Positions 58,113-64,000 of a DNA stretch of 64,000 nucleotides are shown in pieces. Source of the DNA: Cupriavidus sp. EM10 (GTDB lineage Bacteria; Pseudomonadota; Gammaproteobacteria; Burkholderiales; Burkholderiaceae); NCBI RefSeq assembly GCF_018729255.1, contig NZ_CP076062.1, forward strand, positions 263,128 through 327,127, read 5' to 3'. A model generated the notes under the pieces. It made no database searches. It saw only the letters and a list, made by a program, of their open reading frames with translations, and had not been told where the DNA came from. Every line of letters begins with the position of its first letter. The stretch's first letter is position 1. The translations under genes were made by a program, and so were the position numbers.

Positions 58113-59111
58113 TTAAGCTGCAACGGATTCCTGCTTCCCAGCAGTTTTCGTCGTGGGCGTCTCGCCATTGTCGCTGGATGCGCCGGCGGCGGCGGTGCTG
58201 AGGAGGGACTCCTCGTCCTCGGCCTTCTTCAGTGCTTCGAAGATGGCGTCGATTCTTGCCTTGGTGTCCGGTGCAAGTTTGTCGAAAGCGGGATCAGCTT
58301 TGATGTCGTGGATGGCCACTCGCATTTCGGGCGCCGCCTTTGTGACTGCTTTCTTGAGGAGGGCGCCAGGCGCGTGCTTCGCGGATACCTTCGTGCTGCC
58401 CGTTACCTTGGCGCGATCGATTGCTTGCTGAATGACTTCAGTCGCCTTGTCAGCATGCTGCTTCAGCATATCGATCGCGAAGTTCGCGGTGATGACTTCC
58501 TCCCGCACCCAGTTGGTAATGGCGACTGGGCCCTCAATCATCAGCAGCAGATCTTCCACATACCCAACCGACTCGAGCTCGAGCTCCTCCGCGATCGACT
58601 TCGCATCCGGAAGATACATCGACAACATCTTGCTCAGTTTCGCGAGCTCGTAAGTTGAGATCTTGTCGCCGTTGTTCGAGAGGTGCAAGTCTGCCAGTCT
58701 TTCTACCTCAGTGAGGTTCCTTTGTGTGGCGACTGCATAAACCTTATCGAAGGTAGCCCCTGCGTTGATGGCGCGTTTCGCTGCCTCAAGGCGGCGGTGA
58801 CCGCGCTTCAGGATGACTACATCTTTGCCGTCCCGTTTGGCCACGATCACGGACAGCGGACTGTCACGCATGTAGCCAATCTGCGGCTTCATCATCGACC
58901 GCTGAATGCTCGCGACTTTGTCCCAGTACGCCTTGTTTTTCTCGCGAACGTTATACCGCTCGTCCACGATGATCTCGAAGGGGTCGATGGTCCACAAATC
59001 TCCGGAACTGGCCCCGGCAGCCTCCATGCCTTTCTTCAGGTTTCCCTTTACGATTGCCGGAATAAGATCAAGTTGAAGGTTGTTTCGTGCGGTGTAGCTG
59101 GTCTGGCTCAT
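58113..59111 (-). CDS. ParB-like nuclease-domain protein
   Basis: A 332-residue protein. The ParB/sulfiredoxin-like fold has DPFEIIVDERYNVREKNKAY, GYMRDSPLSVIVAKRDGKDV and VVILKRGHRRLEAAKRAI (the family GHRR box). An HTH-like helical region follows (DKISTYELAKLSKMLSMYLP) and a Lys/Ala-rich tail. No ParA partner is seen. The start at 59111 has GGAG upstream. Could act in partitioning or as an element regulator; the GHRR box and long C-terminus fit plasmid ParB-like regulators. Confidence 0.78.
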   Translation of the reverse strand: MSQTSYTARNNLQLDLIPAIVKGNLKKGMEAAGASSGDLWTIDPFEIIVDERYNVREKNKAYWDKVASIQRSMMKPQIGYMRDSPLSVIVAKRDGKDVVILKRGHRRLEAAKRAINAGATFDKVYAVATQRNLTEVERLADLHLSNNGDKISTYELAKLSKMLSMYLPDAKSIAEELELESVGYVEDLLLMIEGPVAITNWVREEVITANFAIDMLKQHADKATEVIQQAIDRAKVTGSTKVSAKHAPGALLKKAVTKAAPEMRVAIHDIKADPAFDKLAPDTKARIDAIFEALKKAEDEESLLSTAAAGASSDNGETPTTKTAGKQESVAA

Positions 59112-59230
59112 GATTTCGATCTCCATAGAGGTTGGTCTTGCAACCTCGTGATGCTGGACAGCGACGAGTAAGTTCGTGTGCGAGGCCTTTGTTGCTGTCA
59201 GCCGCGGCAGGCTGGAGAAGGCGCGGGCAC

Positions 59231-59266
59231 CAAATGAAACGCCGCCCCACGAAAGTAGGGCGGCGC
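59231..59266 (-). terminator. Intrinsic terminator (minus strand)
   Basis: CGCCGCCCT and GGGGCGGCG stem, followed on the minus strand by TTTCATTTG. Ends the gene at 59274. Confidence 0.75.
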
Positions 59267-59273
59267 GTGTCGG

Positions 59274-59603
59274 TTAAGGCAATGTCTCTCCGGCGATGCG
59301 GGCACGCTGCACACCGGCATGGGAGACAACGTCCATCAGCCACTTGGGTTCATGGAAGCACTCTGCGAGCTTGCCCTGGGTCAACCGCATGACAGTGCCG
59401 ACATCGGTAACAGCGACCGCAAAAGTCTTCTCAGCGCGCGTCTCGAACCCGGCAACCACCGCGTTCCCCATCCTGCGGCCGTCGTGCGTGCAGAGTTGGG
59501 CTCCGCGTTGCATGTAGCCTTCAGCCAATCCGATTGCCCAATGCGGGCGGAGGGCCAATTCGGTGAGCTCCTCGAGGTTATCGAGCGTCATTTCTTCGTT
59601 CAT
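59274..59603 (-). CDS. Hypothetical protein (109 aa)
   Basis: The ATG has AAGGACGAATCCC upstream. Sequence LRPHWAIGLAEGYMQRGAQL then AVTDVGTVMRLTQGKLAEC. Soluble; unknown role. The adjacent minus-strand gene upstream may be in the same transcript. Confidence 0.65.
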   Translation of the reverse strand: MNEEMTLDNLEELTELALRPHWAIGLAEGYMQRGAQLCTHDGRRMGNAVVAGFETRAEKTFAVAVTDVGTVMRLTQGKLAECFHEPKWLMDVVSHAGVQRARIAGETLP

Positions 59604-59671
59604 GGGATTCGTCCTTGTAAGGTTGTCTCGGCACCCTGAAATGAGTCACAGGCAACGCGAGTTCGATCGAT

Positions 59672-60451
59672 TCAGGGATTACGCCATGACCAGGACTGCT
59701 GCTCTTTGTCCAGTCGAGTTGTGTCCCAGTGCAGATCGCGGCTGGTCGGTCGAACATTGATGGCCGCCGCCAGGGCGACGGTGTCCAAGAGTTCGGCATC
59801 GGAAGTCCGAGGGGAACCGGGCGCAGTCGCGATTGAGATCTGTCCGGCGACCCGAATGAACCGTCCGCCTGGCCCGGAGGGCTCTTCGTCTATGGTGAGG
59901 TGCGACACCTGGCCATCGAAAATGGCCAGCCCACGCCGCATGGCGTCCTGGGCGAGGGGATTCGTCTGCACAAAGAAGCGACCGAGCAAGTCCGCCGCCC
60001 CGACGCATGTGCCCACGATAGGGACATATTTGGCAAAGCATGCCTCTCGAACATGCCAGTCGCGAAGAGTTGGTGCCTCTCCGGTCTTCGACGACCAGAT
60101 GAGATGGCAACTGCGCAGGAGGGTTGGCGGCAGGCCTTGGTCCCGTTCTGGGTAGTGCCAATGTCCGTCTGACGGCGACTTGGCTCGCGGCACCTCCCTG
60201 TCCACGCGGAACGCCAAGAGCTCGAGCGAGGAGGTGCTGGAGATGTCGTAGATACGGCAAAGTCGTTGGCCTTCATCGCGAACATCCTCCAGCACAGTCT
60301 CATTTGGCCATTGGAACTTCGGACCATCCAGCAGCAGCTTGCCACCATGCCAGTAGGAGAAGCTGACTTCCAGGTCGTGGAACCAGCCGAGCTCTAGGGC
60401 GCGCTCCTGTACCTGGATGATTGACTGGGTCCGCAAAGGAGTGTTCGACAT
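59672..60451 (-). CDS. Hypothetical protein (259 aa)
   Basis: The ATG at 60451 begins MSNTPLRTQSIIQVQERALE. Beta-rich with several Trp; contains HLIWSSKTGEAPTLRDWHVR and HLTIDEEPSGPGGRFIRVAG. Not recognised. It is divergent from the gene at 60610, with a promoter between. Confidence 0.6.
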   Translation of the reverse strand: MSNTPLRTQSIIQVQERALELGWFHDLEVSFSYWHGGKLLLDGPKFQWPNETVLEDVRDEGQRLCRIYDISSTSSLELLAFRVDREVPRAKSPSDGHWHYPERDQGLPPTLLRSCHLIWSSKTGEAPTLRDWHVREACFAKYVPIVGTCVGAADLLGRFFVQTNPLAQDAMRRGLAIFDGQVSHLTIDEEPSGPGGRFIRVAGQISIATAPGSPRTSDAELLDTVALAAAINVRPTSRDLHWDTTRLDKEQQSWSWRNP

Positions 60452-60499
60452 TTCTGATCCTGGTCGTTTGCCGATTCCTTACGGCAACTTTTCGAAACA

Positions 60500-60516
60500 T
60501 AACAGGTAGGTATAAT
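60500..60516 (+). promoter_or_regulatory. 17-bp motif merging into a TATAAT -10 box
   Basis: TAACAGGTAGGTATAAT ends in a consensus -10 (60511-60516), about 94 bases before the gene at 60610. Confidence 0.55.
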
Positions 60517-60609
60517 ACACATGCGTCGATCAGGATGCACTTGTCTCGGCGAAACAACAGCGAGCGTGAAGCTCGTGCCGGCCACGAAACCTACGGAAGG
60601 AAACGCGAA

Positions 60610-61479
60610 ATGGAGATTGAAAAGGGAACGTTCGAGGACATCGTGAGGAAGATGATGGCTAATCTCGATGGACAGCATCAGCCAGAGCTCGCCGGGACGA
60701 GCGGGACCACGCGGCCCGCCTACGGCCAATTCACCGATTCGATGGCAGCGTCGGCTCTTGCAGCGGCGCTGTCGGAGCATGGTTTTACCATCAACGAGGG
60801 CTCACCTGAGGATGGCCAGGTGCTCGGGGCTGAGGACTTCAAGGACATCGAAGAAGACCTGCGACGCGAGGAAGCGAGGATCTATCGGATCACGCACACG
60901 TATGACATCGGAAACCAAGACGTCTATGTTGAGCACCCGACGGGTGACGTCGACGGTAAGCGGGTGGCGCTGTACTGCTGGTTCAAGGCGTCAGAGTGGT
61001 TCGGGAGCGCGGCAATTGTGTCAAACCTTGGCATCGCCGCCGCCATGGTAAGCCTGTACGGCTTCAGACACTGTGCGACCCGTCATTTCTGCACAACGGT
61101 CGATCTATACGCAGACGCTGAAGGGTACCCCGACTACCAGTCTCTGATGGCGGACGCGTCTCTGCATCGTGAGGGTTTGCGCCATGCCTTGGCTCCGCAT
61201 CTTGATGGCGATCGCCCCGAGTGCACGATTGAGAATGCCGGCGTGCTCGATTCCGCCCAGTATCGGGAGATGCCCGATGAAATGCTGACCGCTCAGGACT
61301 TAGTGCAACAAGGAGCGGTTCACGCTGTCAGTTTTCTCCTGCAGCACGGTTGCGACAAAGCGACCGCAAATCAGATGCTGGAGTCACTGCGGGCCAACGC
61401 GGGGCACATCCGCGAGGAAGCTGCCCGAAGAGGAAAGGGCCTCTTCAAGCAGGACCAGGTGGCTTCATTGGAGAACTAA
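60610..61479 (+). CDS. Hypothetical protein (289 aa)
   Basis: The ATG at 60610 has AAGGAAACGCGAA upstream. Acidic; contains ALYCWFKASEWFGSAAIVSN and a C-terminal helical part (QQGAVHAVSFLLQHGCDKAT). No known family. Its terminator appears to lie inside the 3' end of the convergent M50 gene. Confidence 0.62.
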   Translation: MEIEKGTFEDIVRKMMANLDGQHQPELAGTSGTTRPAYGQFTDSMAASALAAALSEHGFTINEGSPEDGQVLGAEDFKDIEEDLRREEARIYRITHTYDIGNQDVYVEHPTGDVDGKRVALYCWFKASEWFGSAAIVSNLGIAAAMVSLYGFRHCATRHFCTTVDLYADAEGYPDYQSLMADASLHREGLRHALAPHLDGDRPECTIENAGVLDSAQYREMPDEMLTAQDLVQQGAVHAVSFLLQHGCDKATANQMLESLRANAGHIREEAARRGKGLFKQDQVASLEN

Positions 61480-61523
61480 GAATCGTTGCCCGCGCTGGAA
61501 TCTGGGCACAATGACTGGTGCGA

Positions 61524-62051
61524 CTACACCAGCAGGGCTACTAGCGCGATCGCCAAAAAGCCGGCGCACAAGAGGTACTGCCGGCTTTTTGGGCTGATTT
61601 TGATCCCGCGTCGTACGATGAAATGCTCAATGATGGTCCATCCGTCCAGGGGCGGCAGCGGGATCAGGTTTGTAGCTAGGAGAACGAAAGAACCCTTGGC
61701 GCAGAGCCCCACCAGCCATAGCGGGTATATGGCGTCGACAAGAAAGAACGCGATACCGGTTACCAGGGACATCGCCGGGCCAGCCGCAGCGACGATCGCG
61801 CGCTTGTCGGAGGACGACTGCTCATAGTGTTTGCTCGCCACAAAGGCCCACAGGGGTACAAGGCCGAACTCGATCGGAACCTTCTTGATGGTGATTGTGA
61901 ACAGCTTCACGCCACCAATTACAACTTTGTCGGGGCGAATGCCGACCCTCTTCATGGCCAGGAGATGGCCGTACTCGTGGATACCCAGCAGCACGACCAG
62001 CAAGTGCCACATGATGTACGCGGCGAGGAAGAGTAGGAACGCGGTCTGCAT
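61524..62051 (-). CDS. Site-2-type (M50) intramembrane metalloprotease
   Basis: A 175-residue membrane protein. The zinc motif HExxH is in LLGIHEYGHLLAMK, and the second motif NxxPxxxLDG is in LATNLIPLPPLDGWTIIEHF. Four to five hydrophobic segments. No PDZ domain, so a minimal M50 protease; the substrate is unknown. Possible control from the 17-bp motif at 62123. Confidence 0.82.
   Translation of the reverse strand: MQTAFLLFLAAYIMWHLLVVLLGIHEYGHLLAMKRVGIRPDKVVIGGVKLFTITIKKVPIEFGLVPLWAFVASKHYEQSSSDKRAIVAAAGPAMSLVTGIAFFLVDAIYPLWLVGLCAKGSFVLLATNLIPLPPLDGWTIIEHFIVRRGIKISPKSRQYLLCAGFLAIALVALLV
61555..61590. terminator. Symmetric hairpin inside the M50 gene end
   Basis: AAAAAGCCGGC and GCCGGCTTTTT flank a 14-base loop. 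It is coding on the minus strand and can terminate plus-strand transcription from 61479. Confidence 0.6.
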
Positions 62052-62098
62052 GAGTCAATAGGTAGTTGGTGGCCCGGTGGGCCCGAGCGTTGGACCCG

Positions 62099-62139
62099 AT
62101 TATATCCGACTGATACCCGTTTCGTATCTATACGTGTTA
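62099..62139 (-). promoter_or_regulatory. Promoter of the M50 gene with 17-bp motif
   Basis: On the minus strand TAACACGTATAGATACG (62123-62139) is followed by TATAAT (62099-62104), about 48 bases upstream of the M50 start. The motif overlaps the -35 position. Confidence 0.6.
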
Positions 62140-62154
62140 ATCGTTGAGTGTGCG

Positions 62155-62177
62155 ACATAACGGTAGAGCCAAGCCAA
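62155..62177 (+). repeat. Leader motif copy (diverged)
   Basis: ACATAACGGTAGAGCCAAGCCAAC resembles TCATAACGGTTCGCAAGTTCAAC at 38538. It lies upstream of the gene at 62248. Confidence 0.45.
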
Positions 62178-62247
62178 CGCATCGTGCGAAGGCGTGCTTT
62201 TTCTCAAAGGCGCCACTGCCGGTGCCGAGCCCCTTGGAGATGACCCC

Positions 62248-62472
62248 ATGATCCTATCTGCATACACCGTTGATACCACCACCGTCGGCTTCACACCATG
62301 CTGGTGGCCGGCCACTTCTTTGGGAGCAGCAACGGCTGCGGCGAAATCGCTCTCTGAACGGTTGGGTGAGGATGAAAGGTACCCGAATCCCTTCTGGGTC
62401 GTCGACGCTGACAACGCCCCCGTGTGCAAGTTCTACCGTGGTAAGAAGTACGCACCAAGCGAATCTGTTTAA
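62248..62472 (+). CDS. Small hypothetical protein (74 aa)
   Basis: The ATG at 62248 has GGAG nine bases upstream. Contains TPCWWPATSLGAATAAAKSL and YPNPFWVVDADNAPVCKFYR. Single-gene cassette with leader and terminator. Unknown role. Confidence 0.65.
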   Translation: MILSAYTVDTTTVGFTPCWWPATSLGAATAAAKSLSERLGEDERYPNPFWVVDADNAPVCKFYRGKKYAPSESV

Positions 62473-62480
62473 CCCATCGT

Positions 62481-62512
62481 CCGTCGGCATCAGAGATGCC
62501 GACGGTTTTTGC
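62481..62512 (+). terminator. Intrinsic terminator
   Basis: CCGTCGGCAT-CAGAG-ATGCCGACGG-TTTTTG. Confidence 0.9.
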
Positions 62513-62593
62513 ATTCTTGGGACCGGGCGTTGCCTGGCTCCAACGCTCACTGGGTTCCGAACGCGAGCCGTCAGGCCGAAGAACTCATAGCGG

Positions 62594-62651
62594 TTGAATG
62601 TCAGGCCGCATACAATTAGTATCCGATAAACACATAACGGGTATGCATACG
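62594..62651 (+). promoter_or_regulatory. traN promoter with 17-bp motif at the start site
   Basis: TTGAAT (62594), 17-base spacer, TAGTAT (62617-62622). TAACGGGTATGCATACG (62635-62651) follows and ends two bases before the ATG at 62654. Confidence 0.55.
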
Positions 62652-62653
62652 CA

Positions 62654-63862
62654 ATGACGTACAAAATGAACGCTATCCGGATGCTGGCCGGCGCCGGCGC
62701 CGCGATACTCCTGCTTGCTTCAGGTACAGCGGGCGCGGACCCTCACTCGGATGGGTTGGCCTTCGGCAAGGGGCAACTGGGCGGGTTGAACGAGAAGGTG
62801 AATCCGCAGAATGCAAAGGACCTGCCGTTCTACAACAACAATCCCCCGCAGGCAGGTGGGTTTGGCGGGCCGTCACTGTTCAGCCTGGGGGTAGGGCGGA
62901 TCACCACCTGCAAAACGGCTGAACACGGCCCGGACTCGGTCGCCAATCAGGAATGCGACGCGGTGAACTTCCTGGCGAAGAATCCCCAGGATCGGGTCAA
63001 GATCCCGGTGAATCCGAATGACCCGATCATCAAGGGTATCGGGGATACGATCAACAATGCCAAGCCAGGCAATGTCACGGACAGTGGTTGCGTCCCGAAG
63101 ACCACCACCACGCCGGCGCAGCACGAGACGGAAGTCTGCAACGAGTACCTCGTGACCGAGGACAAGCAATGCACGATGGGTCAGGTGGTCGAAGTCGATG
63201 CGAAGTCCAACTACCAGTGCAACATTACGAAGAACTCGACATACCTGACCACCTGCGACAAGGTCCTGATAGTTCAATGCGGCGCGGGTTATTGCGACAC
63301 CGGTGGCATTTTGCCGTTGACGGTTTCGGCGACGACAGGTAATGCGAACATCCGTTACGAGGCGCCTTACTTGTGGATCACCCACAACTATCAGACGCAG
63401 TATTGGGTAGAGTCCTCCACGTTCGCCTTCAACATTCGAAATGTTAGCGAGGTTAAAACCTTTCTCTGGGAGTACACCTACGTCGACAATTGGATCTGGA
63501 TTGCGATCAACGGGCAGAAGGTCGGCGTCCGAGCGAACAACGGAACACCCCCACAAGCTCAGTATGCCGATAAGTTTGAACTTGGCTACTATGTAAACGA
63601 CGACACCAACATGAAATATCCCGACGGGACTATCGATCTTGGGGCGGGTGGAGTATATGGCGTTGAGCGAGCAAACAACTTTGAGATTGCGGAGAACGTT
63701 GATTTGAAGCCATATCTCCGAAACGGCACCAATGTGATTGAGTTCAAGTTGGCCAACGGCGCAGGACCAGGCAACGGCAATATTCGTATTAATGCACAGC
63801 AATATTGTCCGTGCACGGAGTATTGGGAAAATCAATGTACTTTGCTTGAGCAAAAATCATAA
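62654..63862 (+). CDS. traN: TraN-like conjugation protein (mating-pair stabilisation)
   Basis: A 402-residue exported protein: signal peptide (AGAGAAILLLASGTAGA), then GLAFGKGQLGGLNEKVNPQN and a Cys-rich region (CVPKTTTTPAQHETEVCNEY, CTMGQVVEV, CNITKN) typical of TraN from F-type transfer systems. Full TraN proteins are usually longer with many more Cys. Here the second half is Trp/Tyr/Asn-rich and AT-richer, so it may be a variable receptor-binding domain or a replaced C-terminus. Starts at 62654 and 62669 are possible; no Shine-Dalgarno is seen. Confidence 0.68.
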   Translation: MTYKMNAIRMLAGAGAAILLLASGTAGADPHSDGLAFGKGQLGGLNEKVNPQNAKDLPFYNNNPPQAGGFGGPSLFSLGVGRITTCKTAEHGPDSVANQECDAVNFLAKNPQDRVKIPVNPNDPIIKGIGDTINNAKPGNVTDSGCVPKTTTTPAQHETEVCNEYLVTEDKQCTMGQVVEVDAKSNYQCNITKNSTYLTTCDKVLIVQCGAGYCDTGGILPLTVSATTGNANIRYEAPYLWITHNYQTQYWVESSTFAFNIRNVSEVKTFLWEYTYVDNWIWIAINGQKVGVRANNGTPPQAQYADKFELGYYVNDDTNMKYPDGTIDLGAGGVYGVERANNFEIAENVDLKPYLRNGTNVIEFKLANGAGPGNGNIRINAQQYCPCTEYWENQCTLLEQKS

Positions 63863-64000
63863 TAAAATCTGTGATATTTTTCGGCGCGGCATTTAGGTTG
63901 GTACCTCACGCATTAAGGTCGATATGATGTGGGGCAAGGCGCATTGGCCACTCACCGCTTTTTAACTTCCTATCTTCGTCGCTGTCAATCGGAGAACTCT
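63863..64000. other. AT-rich end of window
   Basis: No gene or clear terminator is seen. A GGAGAACTCT at the very end could be the ribosome site of a gene beyond the window. Confidence 0.3.

Noticed and set aside
62873..63853. Minus-strand open frame of 326 codons opposite traN
   Set aside because: The plus-strand protein has a signal peptide, Cys motifs and its own promoter. The reverse frame shows none of these.

Overview
The window looks like accessory DNA of a beta-proteobacterium, probably Burkholderiales: GC-rich by eye, a TraN-type conjugation protein at the right edge, and many small plasmid- or ICE-type genes. It has no rRNA, tRNA, CRISPR array, replicase or ribosomal protein gene. 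The backbone is therefore most likely a conjugative plasmid or integrative conjugative element (inference).

Two layers are visible. The outer layer is the host mobile element, at 1-3186 and 32584-64000. It carries small hypothetical genes built as cassettes (shared leader motif, Shine-Dalgarno, short gene, strong hairpin terminator). It also carries DNA-processing genes: a TGT/DpdA-like base-exchange enzyme, a C5-cytosine methyltransferase, an MmcB-like nuclease, an adenine-type methyltransferase, HU, a ParB-like protein, a LepB signal peptidase, an M50 protease, an orphan CheY, lipoproteins, and TraN. Ten copies of a 17-bp motif (consensus TAACACGTATnnATACG) sit in promoter cores across 33-63 kb, which suggests one element-wide regulator.

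The inner layer is a nested genomic island of about 29.4 kb (about 3187-32583) inserted in a small gene. Its two halves (3012-3186 and 32584-32694) rejoin in frame when the island is removed. The left end carries four overlapping genes, three tyrosine recombinases plus a small coiled-coil protein, matching the ginABCD module of GInt islands. The ends carry a 17-bp imperfect inverted repeat. Cargo: a complete phosphite-oxidation operon (ptxABCDE, minus strand); a broken IS5-family transposase and an IS3-type remnant; a urea/amide nitrogen module (fused urease gamma-beta subunit, ureC, ureG, ureD, ureE, ureF, an unexported solute-binding-like protein, an AmiC-like sensor, an AmiR-like ANTAR antiterminator, a branched-chain/urea-type ABC transporter with a permease-ATPase fusion, and a nitrilase-family amidohydrolase); gene remnants; and a divergent metallo-hydrolase / GlxA-AraC regulator pair.

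The most interesting regulatory signal is a duplicated leader before the urease operon and before the transporter operon. Each has a sigma-54-like -24/-12 promoter, exactly 42 bp, an identical hairpin with an AGGGCU hexaloop, a second hairpin, and an intrinsic terminator overlapping that second hairpin. With an ANTAR protein encoded between the two operons, this predicts nitrogen-limited, substrate-gated antitermination of both.

About twenty genes carry a frameshift, and every one I could resolve is repaired by adding one base, usually in a homopolymer. I therefore read these as systematic one-base deletions in the sequence data rather than biological decay, and give full gene spans across them.
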